The translations under genes and the position numbers were made by a program. A stretch of 40,218 bases of DNA from positions 1 through 40,218 of the IMG/VR virus record IMGVR_UViG_3300009008_000091; one strand, written 5' to 3'. The DNA comes from a virus. Of this stretch, positions 4,976 through 12,262 are shown in pieces. How positions within the stretch are numbered: position 1 is the first letter of the stretch; the number at the start of each line of letters is the position of its first letter. A model generated the notes under the pieces. It had not been told where the DNA came from. It made no database searches and was given only the letters and a program-made list of their open reading frames with translations.

Positions 4976-5166
4976 TGCGTGAACAGGTTTATGTTGTGGA
5001 GTGGTTTGGTGGTCAGGGTCCCGATCGCCACTCTTACGATAGGGTGTTTCAGTCACGGGACGATGCCAAACGATTCATTAAGTGGGCAGCTAAAGAAGAG
5101 AAATCCCCTGAGGACGAGTACACTGTCTATGCTATGGTTCTAATTCCGAAGGGAGAGATCGAATGA
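4975..5166 (+). CDS. Hypothetical protein, 63 aa
   Basis: TGATG overlap at 4975, after AAGGAGGGTCTG. The GTG one codon earlier is possible but the ATG is preferred. Pattern is beta (QVYVVEWFGGQGPD), then a helix (RDDAKRFIKWAAKEE), then beta (TVYAMVLIPKG), a ferredoxin-like half seen in many phage miniproteins. Function unknown. Confidence 0.7.
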   Translation: MREQVYVVEWFGGQGPDRHSYDRVFQSRDDAKRFIKWAAKEEKSPEDEYTVYAMVLIPKGEIE

Positions 5167-5366
5167 CGACAGTTAGAGAGCTTATCGAGAAGCTGAAGAC
5201 GCTGGATCCCGAGACAGAGGTGAAGGTTAGTGTTGTGGAAGACAGCAACGGACCAATGTGGGGCGGCTGTGGTTGTCGGGTTTATACATGGGGTAATCTA
5301 GACCTTGAAAAGTATTCCGATACTTTCGACGTGTACAAGAACGTACTTTACCTGGGAGAGGTGTGA
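5163..5366 (+). CDS. Small phage protein, 67 aa, 'TVRELIEKLKTLDPETEV' type
   Basis: The first 20 residues (TVRELIEKLKTLDPETEVKV) match a short domain seen widely in phage and prophage small proteins of unknown function, a helix followed by a strand. The rest has glycine and cysteine (GGCGC, about residues 35-39). RBS GGGAGAG at 5153-5159. Four-base overlap with the gene before it. Confidence 0.75.
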   Translation: MTTVRELIEKLKTLDPETEVKVSVVEDSNGPMWGGCGCRVYTWGNLDLEKYSDTFDVYKNVLYLGEV

Positions 5367-5533
5367 TGACTAAAGAGGATTTGATTCAGGATCTGAGGGA
5401 ATATTTTGATCGACTGGACAGCACGTATTGGGAGATGGAAAAACACTCTTCGTTGGTGCCGATATGCGATAAACTGGCACCTGTGCTCGATGAGTTAGAG
5501 AAAGTCGTAAAGGAGGCTCTCGGTGACCTTTAA
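5366..5533 (+). CDS. Hypothetical helical protein, 55 aa
   Basis: TGATG overlap at 5366, RBS GGGAGAGG. Wholly helical and acidic (LIQDLREYFDRLD and LDELEKVVKEALGDL). Overlaps the next gene by 11 bases. No family recognised. Confidence 0.68.
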   Translation: MTKEDLIQDLREYFDRLDSTYWEMEKHSSLVPICDKLAPVLDELEKVVKEALGDL

Positions 5534-5684
5534 AGTCGTAGTCAAAAAGTCGATGGAAAACGACGGGAAAGCTCGTTGGGTTTCCATCACGTACGGAGAC
5601 AAGCTTTATCACGGACTCCTGGATTCGTGGGACGAGGTAAACGCAAAGATCCAGGAATGCCGTGTCAATTGGGAGGTTGATTGA
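5523..5684 (+). CDS. Hypothetical protein, 53 aa (GTG start)
   Basis: GTG at 5523 is preceded by AAAGGAGGCTCTCG, one of the best ribosome-binding sites in the region, so the start inside the upstream gene is convincing. Basic beta-rich N-terminus (TFKVVVKKSM) followed by a helix. TGATG overlap with the next gene. Confidence 0.65.
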   Translation: MTFKVVVKKSMENDGKARWVSITYGDKLYHGLLDSWDEVNAKIQECRVNWEVD

Positions 5685-5929
5685 TGTCGAGGGAGTTTTT
5701 TATTGACTACGACATTTTCGACATTATGGAAGAGCGATGTAAGACTCTTGGTTTTCTCGTTGAGGGAGAATGGAGCGTTGAGGGGTATCCCAGTGGGTGG
5801 TGTTTAGTGCGATCGGGTCGCAGGCAGTCTCTTTATTTTGATGATCCCGAGGAACTAGCGATTTGGATCGACACTTTCACCGAAGGTGTTTACCTGGGTC
5901 TTTCTGGACAGTATACTAAGGGGGAGTGA
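5684..5929 (+). CDS. Hypothetical protein, 81 aa
   Basis: Starts at ATG 5684 in TGATG; GGGAGG lies 11 bases before. Acidic, aromatic-rich (EFFIDYDIFDIMEERC), with FDDPEELAIWIDTF near residues 52-65. No recognised function. Confidence 0.7.
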   Translation: MSREFFIDYDIFDIMEERCKTLGFLVEGEWSVEGYPSGWCLVRSGRRQSLYFDDPEELAIWIDTFTEGVYLGLSGQYTKGE

Positions 5930-6126
5930 TGGCCGTCGACAAGTGTAAGGATTGTAAGTATCACCAGATCTTTAAAAAGAAGCGATATGACAGAGGTAAC
6001 TTGCGCATAGATGAGTTCGATTACTGCTGCATCGAGCCTGAGACAATGCGTAGAGACAGAACTGTAGTGGCTTGTAGGCATTTCGTTAGCAGAAAGGAAA
6101 ACACTAATGAAAATGACCGATCTTAA
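5929..6126 (+). CDS. Cysteine-containing hypothetical protein, 65 aa
   Basis: ATG in TGATG at 5929, RBS GGGGGAG. C6-K-D-C9 with later C34-C35 and a C-H pair at about residues 50-51 could hold zinc. The CKDCKYHQI start and CxH end resemble small phage zinc-binding proteins. It overlaps the start of the next gene by 20 bases. Confidence 0.68.
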   Translation: MAVDKCKDCKYHQIFKKKRYDRGNLRIDEFDYCCIEPETMRRDRTVVACRHFVSRKENTNENDRS

Positions 6127-6412
6127 GTTCCGTGGGACTCAGCAGGGACCTAATTACACTAACGTCACCCTCAGCTATAAGGGGAAGTACGAGGTAGTCC
6201 TGACTTTCGATAAGGAGGACGACATTACTTTCCACGTGACCATTTGGGATGGATCTCATAAAGTAGATGAAAAGATCTGCAAGACTCAGGTGGATATGAA
6301 GGACTGGATCGAATGGTTTTTCACCGAGAAGGAGTATGCGGGTGAGTTCGACAAGAAAAACTGTCGTCATTTTAAGACTACGGATGCTGCAAAGGGAGTG
6401 TGTGACTGCTAA
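6107..6412 (+). CDS. Hypothetical protein, 101 aa
   Basis: ATG at 6107 after AGAAAGGAAAACACTA. Residues 1-55 alternate hydrophobic residues as in a beta sandwich (NVTLSYKGKYEVVLTF, DITFHVTIWDG), followed by a short helix. The end carries C-x-H and a terminal CDC. No recognised family. Confidence 0.7.
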   Translation: MKMTDLKFRGTQQGPNYTNVTLSYKGKYEVVLTFDKEDDITFHVTIWDGSHKVDEKICKTQVDMKDWIEWFFTEKEYAGEFDKKNCRHFKTTDAAKGVCDC

Positions 6413-6654
6413 TGAAAAACACATGGCTAGGTAACGAGATGCACAAGATAGAAGTAGCTGCAAAGTCCGATGTGCGCGGATTCTTTTCTGAACGTCAAAG
6501 GGCTATGTGCATGTTAGTCCCCCTGATGGAAAAGTGGCTTAACGACGAGGTAACTTCGGCGAAAGAGGCTATCGACCTTGAAGACACTTTGCGTCTTATC
6601 TTTGATGGTAGGCTTGAGCTTGCGGAAAGAAAGATTGGAGAGTTATGTGGTTGA
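6412..6654 (+). CDS. Hypothetical helical protein, 80 aa
   Basis: TAATG overlap at 6412. Helical throughout with an IDLEDTLRLIFDGRLELAERKIGEL C-terminal half. Ends ten bases inside the next gene. Nothing identifies its role. Confidence 0.68.
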   Translation: MKNTWLGNEMHKIEVAAKSDVRGFFSERQRAMCMLVPLMEKWLNDEVTSAKEAIDLEDTLRLIFDGRLELAERKIGELCG

Positions 6655-6797
6655 TGATTACAGGCGCTTTGATTTTCGTCCTAATCGTTCTTTTCATCAG
6701 CATGTTCCAGGCGGGGAAGAGGGCCAGCGAAGAAATGAGTGAAGCTCTAAAACGAAAGATTGAAGGAGAAGTGAATGACATTACAAGAACTGGTTGA
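6645..6797 (+). CDS. 50-aa N-terminally anchored membrane protein
   Basis: ATG at 6645 follows TTGGAGAGTT. Residues 2-20 are a membrane span (WLMITGALIFVLIVLFIS). The remainder is a charged helix (AGKRASEEMSEALKRKIEG) likely in the cytoplasm. It overlaps both neighbours, by 10 and 23 bases, the deepest overlap in the operon, so translation is probably coupled. Function unknown. Confidence 0.6.
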   Translation: MWLMITGALIFVLIVLFISMFQAGKRASEEMSEALKRKIEGEVNDITRTG

Positions 6798-7101
6798 GAT
6801 GAGCTACAAAACGGCGAAAGAGAAGGGGTTTCACGATCCCCCTCTTTCCTATGGCGAGGCTCTGATGCTCGTCGTGTCTGAGCTTGGTGAGATGCTTGAA
6901 GCTCATCGTAAGGGGCTAAAGATCGAGGATAACGATCACCCTACTGGTCTTCTCCCAGAGATCGAAGAGCTAGCGGACGTTTTGATTCGTCTTGGAGACT
7001 TTATCGCCGTTCGCTATACCTGGGAAGATGTGGCTAACGCGATCCGCATCAAAAACGAATACAACAAGACCCGTCCTCATCGCCATGGTAAAAAGTTCTA
7101 G
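6775..7101 (+). CDS. MazG-type nucleotide pyrophosphohydrolase
   Basis: 108 residues with the all-alpha NTP-PPase metal motif: E36-L-G-E39 on one helix and E65-L-A-D68 on the next, in SELGEMLEAHRKG and EIEELADVLIRLGD. These are the residues that bind Mg2+ in MazG and related enzymes, which split NTPs or dNTPs to the monophosphate and pyrophosphate. Phage versions are proposed to adjust (p)ppGpp or nucleotide pools during infection; the substrate here is unknown. RBS GAAGGAGAAGTG. It closes the early gene array; 46 non-coding bases follow. Confidence 0.88.
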   Translation: MTLQELVEMSYKTAKEKGFHDPPLSYGEALMLVVSELGEMLEAHRKGLKIEDNDHPTGLLPEIEELADVLIRLGDFIAVRYTWEDVANAIRIKNEYNKTRPHRHGKKF

Positions 7102-7147
7102 CCTTTCGTGTCCTTGAGAAACTAGTTAAAACAAAGGGGGAGTCCAT

Positions 7148-7255
7148 ATGAACTTCGGACAAGCAGGAAAAACTTTCAATCAAGGTACAAACCCCACTAT
7201 ACTTAACTATCCCAAGGATGCTAGCGACCCGCCCGTGGAGGAAGAGGATGAATAA
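7148..7255 (+). CDS. Hypothetical protein, 35 aa
   Basis: ATG at 7148 follows GGGGGAGTCCAT. Polar N-terminus rich in N, Q, G and T, then an acidic tail (DPPVEEEDE). It overlaps the start of the 516-aa gene by eight bases. Probably disordered; may act as leader for translation of the next gene. Confidence 0.5.
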   Translation: MNFGQAGKTFNQGTNPTILNYPKDASDPPVEEEDE

Positions 7256-8798
7256 AAATCGTATGCGCGAGACCATTCGCGAGGAAATCCAGCTAATGAT
7301 GGAAAAGAAGGTTATGGTCCAGAACGCCAAAACGGGAAATACCTACCTCGTTTCTCCCGAAACGGCCAAAAAGGGTATCGCGGATGGCAGATACACCAAG
7401 CCTGGAACCAAGGCATCGATGAAGAACCGCAAACGTGCTCTTTCCGATGATGACCTAAAAGCCTACATCGATAAGAATCCCGATGCTCTGAAGAAGATCA
7501 CGGGTAAGCTCGATGACGAGCCCGATCCCGAAGAAGGTGGTAAGCCCGATATGAAGGCAGTAGAGAAGGCGTATGGTCAGTTATATCAAGCATACGAAGA
7601 GGCAGCTTCTACTGTGTCTGATGTTCCTATTGAAGACACTAAAGTAATGAAGCAGATTAAACAGTTAGTAGCTGACATTTATGGTCAGGATGGTCTTGAG
7701 GCTGAAATGGAAGAAGCACACCTCCGTGACACAGATGAAGGAGATTGGCTTCTTAACGTGATTCAAGGTTATATCGAGGAACCTGGGGGCGAAGAGGGCA
7801 AAAGCGGCGGTGGACTGGATGATAAAAGCGACTTGATGGCTGCTTTAAAATCAGCAAAAGATGAAGATGATATAGCTGACGTTCTTTCTGATATAGCTTA
7901 CCATGCAGGATTCGAAGGAGATTGGGTACTAAACGTTACGGATCGTTGGCTTGAAGATGCTGAAAACCCTAAAGACGCTGTAGAGTTCGTCCACACCTTA
8001 AGCGATAAGTTTGGGTGGTACTCAGAAAACTCTGACCGAGATCTACCTGATATCAATTCGTTTGTTGATGCGTTAAGTAAGACGGGAGGCGTAGAAAAGA
8101 AGAAGTCTAAAGCCGATGATTATGAAGACACCAAGGGTGAGGAAGATAAAACTGGTAAGGGCGTTAATAAAGAAGTAGTCCGCCATGTTGCCGATCTTGC
8201 TGATGAAGCAATTGAAAACTTTTCCGATGAAGAAATCTCCAAAATGACTGGTGGATGGGTTGACTCGAAAGAGGAAGCTATGCGCGTGCATGCTGATTTT
8301 ATGGAGAGGATTCTACCCGCCTTACAGGATGGTGCTAAATTGGACGCCGAAGATGCTGACGTATATGATCTTTTGGCTACCATCACCACCCAATACTCTG
8401 GTTTAGACTCCGAAACTGGTGAGTATGATACGGGAGAGGATGATCCCGATAAGTCTGCTGACGAAACTTACGGCATCAGTGCAGATTACGCTGACGATCT
8501 TGTTAAAAGATGGAACAACGGGAGAAAGCTCGTGTCTGCTGATGTAAAGAAGCTACGCGGATACATGGAAGCTATTGGCATGGAAGACGACTATAACTGG
8601 AACTCCATAACGGGAGTTAGAGACGCTGTCGAGTTTATCCAGAACGAATTCTCCGCTGCTGATGACTATGGGATAGACGAACCTCAGGAACATGATGTGC
8701 CATCTGAAAAAGAGTTGGCCAACGACGAGAATCCCCGTAGGTTTAGGGAGTCTCAGATTCACAATTACACGACCCTCCTAGGCAGGAGGATCAAATAG
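7248..8798 (+). CDS. Large acidic protein of unknown function, 516 aa
   Basis: ATG at 7248 has GGAGG at 7236-7240; a longer reading from 7218 lacks a site. N-terminus is a charged helix (MRETIREEIQLMMEKK) followed by a basic patch to about residue 65, then a very acidic, helical body. Two segments are related: EGDWLLNV near residue 165 and EGDWVLNV near 223. A further echo, DAVEF, occurs near 245 and 463. So the body seems built of repeats of a helical module. Its C-terminus is basic (LLGRRIK). No enzymatic motif. The N-terminal R-x2-IRxEI helix recurs in the protein at 10103. Could be a virion-internal or scaffold-like protein, but this is not shown. Confidence 0.75.
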   Translation: MNKNRMRETIREEIQLMMEKKVMVQNAKTGNTYLVSPETAKKGIADGRYTKPGTKASMKNRKRALSDDDLKAYIDKNPDALKKITGKLDDEPDPEEGGKPDMKAVEKAYGQLYQAYEEAASTVSDVPIEDTKVMKQIKQLVADIYGQDGLEAEMEEAHLRDTDEGDWLLNVIQGYIEEPGGEEGKSGGGLDDKSDLMAALKSAKDEDDIADVLSDIAYHAGFEGDWVLNVTDRWLEDAENPKDAVEFVHTLSDKFGWYSENSDRDLPDINSFVDALSKTGGVEKKKSKADDYEDTKGEEDKTGKGVNKEVVRHVADLADEAIENFSDEEISKMTGGWVDSKEEAMRVHADFMERILPALQDGAKLDAEDADVYDLLATITTQYSGLDSETGEYDTGEDDPDKSADETYGISADYADDLVKRWNNGRKLVSADVKKLRGYMEAIGMEDDYNWNSITGVRDAVEFIQNEFSAADDYGIDEPQEHDVPSEKELANDENPRRFRESQIHNYTTLLGRRIK

Positions 8799-9193
8799 TG
8801 GATGCTCAGATGAAAAGACTGAGGGAACTGACGGAGCAGCTTTCGACCCATCCGTACGAATCCCACCAGCATGAGGAACAAATCCACGATTTCAATGGGA
8901 TGGTAAGACTTCGTGGTTTGTTCTCAAAGGATGAGGTGGGGGTAGCGTACGTGTTCATGGCGCAGGGATCTAACTTCCCAGAACACGCCCACGTTGCCGC
9001 AGAATGGTTGATCGTCTATAAGGGAGAAGTTAAATTCACGACGAGAGATGATTCGGGCAACGAAACAGACACGCTTGCTAAAACAGGGGATTTCATATAC
9101 CTCAATAGAGAAGTCGGGCATTCAGCCGAAGCTTTGGTTGACTCCTGGCTTATAGCTGTCACTATACCATTTGAAGAGGGGCTGCCTAAATGA
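8798..9193 (+). CDS. Cupin-fold metal-binding protein, 131 aa (GTG start)
   Basis: GTG at 8798 overlaps the preceding TAG; AGGAGG lies in the overlap. The two cupin motifs are visible: HAHVAAEWLIVYKGEV (H63, H65, E69 as metal ligands) and GDFIYLNREVGHSAEA (G97, H108). This is a single-domain beta-barrel cupin; relatives include isomerases, dioxygenases and sugar-binding proteins. The N-terminal 30 residues are an extra helix. Closest context is the glycan cluster 2.3 kb away, so a role in sugar modification is possible. Substrate unknown. Confidence 0.85.
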   Translation: MDAQMKRLRELTEQLSTHPYESHQHEEQIHDFNGMVRLRGLFSKDEVGVAYVFMAQGSNFPEHAHVAAEWLIVYKGEVKFTTRDDSGNETDTLAKTGDFIYLNREVGHSAEALVDSWLIAVTIPFEEGLPK

Positions 9194-9465
9194 CACTGGA
9201 CACAAAAAATGGGTGGGGGGAATGGAAAAATCTAGTATTAGATAAGCTCGAAACATCCCAAGCCGCAATTAAAAAACTAGAAGACAAAGTTGACAACAAC
9301 AAAGAGGACGTGGTAAATAAAATCGCGGAACTTAAAACTGACATCGCCATGATCAAAACTGAGATGAAGACTAGAGCTTCGTTTACTGGGGCGATATCAG
9401 GTGGTATCATTTCGATACTTATAATGATCGTAGGTGCTATAATCCTGTCAACCATGGGGATTTAA
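9190..9465 (+). CDS. Coiled-coil protein with C-terminal membrane anchor (XhlA/holin-like)
   Basis: 91 residues: a coiled coil over about 17-60 (heptads in AAIKKLEDKVDNNKEDVV and IAELKTDIAMIKTEM) followed by one membrane span at 68-90 (GAISGGIISILIMIVGAIIL). This layout is that of XhlA-type haemolysin/holin accessory proteins found in phage lysis cassettes. No endolysin is adjacent, so a lysis role is only suggested. Four-base overlap with the cupin gene. Confidence 0.7.
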   Translation: MTLDTKNGWGEWKNLVLDKLETSQAAIKKLEDKVDNNKEDVVNKIAELKTDIAMIKTEMKTRASFTGAISGGIISILIMIVGAIILSTMGI

Positions 9466-9466
9466 G

Positions 9467-9757
9467 ATGAACAAAAAGATGCTACAAGAAATCGAGGATG
9501 CGGTTTCTCAATTAGACGAAGTTGGCGGTGGTCATAGGCTTACCGTGCTAGTCAAGCAGGCAGAAAAGGACACAGATAAGTTGATGAAAGGGCTGAAACA
9601 CCTTCACGCTGCGCTTCGGTCTTCTTCAAAAGGAAAGGCTCTTTCACGAAACGACGCGAAGCAGTTGTGGAATATTGTGACATTAGTGGCTTCAGGCGTA
9701 GAAAAGTTAGACGATGATCTTAGTAAGTTGGTTATTAAACTGAATGAACTCCTTTAG
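9467..9757 (+). CDS. Hypothetical helical protein, 96 aa
   Basis: Begins right after the membrane-anchor gene. Helical throughout, mixed charge, with leucines spaced as in a coiled coil (LMKGLKHLHAALR, LDDDLSKLVIKLNELL). Weak RBS (GGGGAT), so probably coupled to the upstream gene and perhaps a partner of it. No family recognised. Confidence 0.7.
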   Translation: MNKKMLQEIEDAVSQLDEVGGGHRLTVLVKQAEKDTDKLMKGLKHLHAALRSSSKGKALSRNDAKQLWNIVTLVASGVEKLDDDLSKLVIKLNELL

Positions 9758-9769
9758 AAAGGATAAGTT

Positions 9770-9946
9770 GTGACGAAACAAAAATGGGTTACTGTTAAAT
9801 GTGTAGCCATAGACACAGCCAAAGTTTGTGAAAAGCTAACCGATGATGGTTACTGGATTTATGGCGTTTGGCCTACTATTCAAGATGACGCCGAGCAATT
9901 TTTCCAGATTTTAGCTTGTAAGGCTAAGGAGGATTCCGTTGAGTAA
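9770..9946 (+). CDS. Hypothetical protein, 58 aa (GTG start)
   Basis: GTG at 9770 follows AGAAAGGATAAGTT. Small protein with three cysteines (C11, C20, C50) and aromatic residues. No usable ATG exists in the frame. Overlaps the next gene by eight bases. Confidence 0.6.
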   Translation: MTKQKWVTVKCVAIDTAKVCEKLTDDGYWIYGVWPTIQDDAEQFFQILACKAKEDSVE

Positions 9947-10106
9947 GGATTATCGTTACCTCGATTTTGATGAGGAAGACGAGCTTGAAGTAGAAGAGTT
10001 TATGTCGGATCGAGATAAGAACAAACTCCAAAAGAGCAATAGAAAGACCAAAGTCGCCAATCAACGGAAGCGAAATCGCCAAAGGGTGAATGATGAGGAA
10101 AGATGA
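9939..10106 (+). CDS. Hypothetical charged protein, 55 aa (TTG start)
   Basis: TTG at 9939 is preceded by TAAGGAGGATTCCG, a near-perfect site, and the only in-frame ATG lies after the first 21 codons. The first half is acidic (DFDEEDELEVEEF), the second strongly basic (KSNRKTKVANQRKRNRQR), a split-charge linker. It may be disordered or bind nucleic acid with its basic half. Overlaps the next start. Confidence 0.6.
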   Translation: MSKDYRYLDFDEEDELEVEEFMSDRDKNKLQKSNRKTKVANQRKRNRQRVNDEER

Positions 10107-10921
10107 GTCCTTTTAAGTCGAAAGCCCAACGTCGTTTCATGTACGCTCGTCATCCCGAGATGGCGAAGAAGTGGGAAAAAGAGACTCCCAAGGATGCCAA
10201 GCTTCCCGAAAAGGTAAAAGAGGAAGCTATCGGCAACGGATGGGAAGTTGAGTTTAAGTCCGCTTTCAATCGTAAGATCAAAAGGAACGGTGGAAAGATA
10301 GACCTTGGTGGTTACTGGTTCGTCGCCGAACCCGAGAAGGAAAACGACAGGGAGTGGTTAGCGTTCAGTGTTGTCAATAAAAAGACCAAAAAGCCACTTC
10401 GTTTTTCTGGTACGTATAAAGCCAACGCAGATGGGGCGGTCAAGTTCGTCAAAGCCGTAATGAAACAAAACCGAATCAAAGACTTGAGGGAAAATGTGAA
10501 ACTTAATGAATCCGAATTCCGTCAGATGGTGAGAAAAGAAATCGAGTCTATTTTATCTGAAGGCATTAAAAAGGGGTCATACACATACAGTATAAAAGCG
10601 AAAAGTATAAAAAAGAGATACAAAGGTGAGGACAACGAATACTTTGTTATGTGTGCATACCTAGGGGGGAATCAGGATCTATTGAAAAAACTCCACGCAT
10701 CAAGAAGTCATATTTGGAAAACATCTCTTGGTTCTAGTTTAACGAATTCCGCTAAAAAACTAGGAATCTCGCTTAAGATACATGAAGCGGACATGATGAT
10801 GTACCCTGGAAAACCAGTGTACTCTGTTGGTGTTACTGCCATTGGTGATGAGAAAAAGATCAAGAGTCTATTTTCAAAAAAGCACCCCATTATAGTCAAG
10901 CTTTTAAGAGATATAAAATAA
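10103..10921 (+). CDS. Phage protein with N-terminal 'KSKAQRRFMYARHPEMAKKW' domain, 272 aa
   Basis: Residues 3-28 are a common stand-alone phage miniprotein of unknown function, here fused to more sequence. Residues 47-125 form a second basic alpha/beta part. A helix EFRQMVRKEIESILSE (about 138-153) resembles the N-terminus of the 516-aa protein. From about residue 155 onwards the DNA becomes clearly more AT-rich and the codon choice changes, so the C-terminal 115 residues may have come from elsewhere. Function unknown. Confidence 0.75.
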   Translation: MSPFKSKAQRRFMYARHPEMAKKWEKETPKDAKLPEKVKEEAIGNGWEVEFKSAFNRKIKRNGGKIDLGGYWFVAEPEKENDREWLAFSVVNKKTKKPLRFSGTYKANADGAVKFVKAVMKQNRIKDLRENVKLNESEFRQMVRKEIESILSEGIKKGSYTYSIKAKSIKKRYKGEDNEYFVMCAYLGGNQDLLKKLHASRSHIWKTSLGSSLTNSAKKLGISLKIHEADMMMYPGKPVYSVGVTAIGDEKKIKSLFSKKHPIIVKLLRDIK

Positions 10922-11457
10922 TGGCAAACAGAAAAAAGATAGCTCCCATTCGATGGAAAGCTACTGGTCCTACCCGTCCAAAGGTTGTTAAAAAGCCCAC
11001 TTCCGTTAAGGCTTCAAGAGAACACACGAAGCCCGAAAAGAAAGAACGGCCTTCTGGCGACCGCAAGTTAGCGGAAGTTAGAAGGCCAGGCTATCTTAGT
11101 CCAGGTAGGATCGTTAAGTTCGGATACAGAAGGCCATGGGCGAATGACCCCAACCCCGTAGTGTTCGTCCTATACGCCACACGAAAAGCAGAAGCCGACG
11201 CATACTTAGAGGGCATCAACGTTAGGTATATGTCGGCTACCTATTGGATGGCACTAGAAGCATTCGTGGAGGGGTACCCTAATGCAGACGGCGAATACTT
11301 ATACTACCTAATCAAGGGTTCTGCCCCCTATCTACTTAAAGCTTACAGAAGGTACTTGTACAAGAGGATGAGTAGTCCAGTGAAGGACGCAAGCATCCTT
11401 GCCGAGAAGAAAGCAATTGTTCGTAAGACCCCGAGGGGTGGAAAGAGAGCTAGTTAA
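10921..11457 (+). CDS. Basic hypothetical protein, 178 aa
   Basis: TAATG overlaps on both ends. Residues 1-55 are lysine/arginine/proline-rich and probably disordered. Residues 60-150 hold a compact part with LSPGRIVKFGYRRPW, then PVVFVLYA, then EGINVRYM. This G-x-x-x-F-x-Y...P-V...G-N-x-x-Y pattern is typical of a conserved small protein of T4-like phages of unknown role. I consider membership likely but unproven. Confidence 0.7.
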   Translation: MANRKKIAPIRWKATGPTRPKVVKKPTSVKASREHTKPEKKERPSGDRKLAEVRRPGYLSPGRIVKFGYRRPWANDPNPVVFVLYATRKAEADAYLEGINVRYMSATYWMALEAFVEGYPNADGEYLYYLIKGSAPYLLKAYRRYLYKRMSSPVKDASILAEKKAIVRKTPRGGKRAS

Positions 11458-12236
11458 TGAGTGACGTTATGTTTCACATCGTGATCCCAGGACGTAATCA
11501 CAGTCAGTGGATCGGAAAAAACCTGGATGTTTTAATTAATCAAACGCACAAAGACTGGAAAGCCATCGTCATGATCGATGGAGAAACTAAAGATAATGAT
11601 GAAGTGTATGAAATCGCTAAACGGTATACTAAGCGAGATGATAGACTTAGTGTGTGTTATGAACCAGAACGAAGATGGGGGCTTGAGAACATCATCAATG
11701 GTTTCATGTTTCTTGGAGCCCTTGATTCCCATCCCAATGATGTCCTTATGGAGATCGATGGGGACGACTGGCTAAACGGCACCACGGTTCTAGAGAATCT
11801 CGCCAAACTCTACGAGGATCCCGACATCTGGCTTACCTACGGATCCCATAAAAGAACCACAGGACAGGAAGTGCGATGCAAGCCCTACCCCGATAGGATC
11901 TGGGAGAGGAAGTCTCACAGGGCTTACCCGTGGTGGGCAAGCCAGCTTCGTACCTTCAGACGGTTCCTATGGGACTCTATCAAGGACGAGGATCTCAGGG
12001 ACGAAAACGGGAATTACTTCAAGAATGGGTGGGACATCTCTTTCATGATGCCTATGCTGGACATGTGCGAACAGCACAATGTGGTAGCTGTCCAGGATCT
12101 GATTTATACCTACAACATTCATCAAAACTGTAACTTCATGCTGGACAACGGCGAATCTCAGAGGGCCAATGAGTGGCTGATTCGTGGAAGAGAAAAGTAT
12201 CCCTACTATAAGGACATGGACGTTCCTTCCCCCTAA
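11457..12236 (+). CDS. Glycosyltransferase family 2
   Basis: 259 residues, GT-A fold. The nucleotide-sugar site is visible: VIPGRNHSQWIGKNLDVL at the start, VMIDG near 40, and the metal-binding D101-G-D103-D104-W. It would transfer a sugar from an NDP-sugar to an acceptor; donor and acceptor are unknown. It is a paralogue of the gene at 12831 (shared DGDDW, [HY]PW-[IW]ASxLxxF segment and [IV]YxYN near the end). The two are separated only by the HNH gene. Its stop lies inside a hairpin. Confidence 0.88.
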   Translation: MSDVMFHIVIPGRNHSQWIGKNLDVLINQTHKDWKAIVMIDGETKDNDEVYEIAKRYTKRDDRLSVCYEPERRWGLENIINGFMFLGALDSHPNDVLMEIDGDDWLNGTTVLENLAKLYEDPDIWLTYGSHKRTTGQEVRCKPYPDRIWERKSHRAYPWWASQLRTFRRFLWDSIKDEDLRDENGNYFKNGWDISFMMPMLDMCEQHNVVAVQDLIYTYNIHQNCNFMLDNGESQRANEWLIRGREKYPYYKDMDVPSP

Positions 12237-12255
12237 AACTATTTATTTTAGGGGG
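12229..12255 (+). other. RNA hairpin over the HNH gene's ribosome-binding site
   Basis: CCCCCTAAAA (12229-12238) pairs with TTTTAGGGGG (12246-12255), a perfect ten-base-pair stem with a seven-base loop. The left arm carries the GT2 stop codon. The right arm carries the only purine-rich ribosome-binding site (GGGGGTGG) for the ATG at 12263. In long transcripts the arm would be paired and the HNH gene poorly translated. No T-tract follows, so simple termination is less likely. Confidence 0.65.
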
Positions 12256-12262
12256 TGGTACT

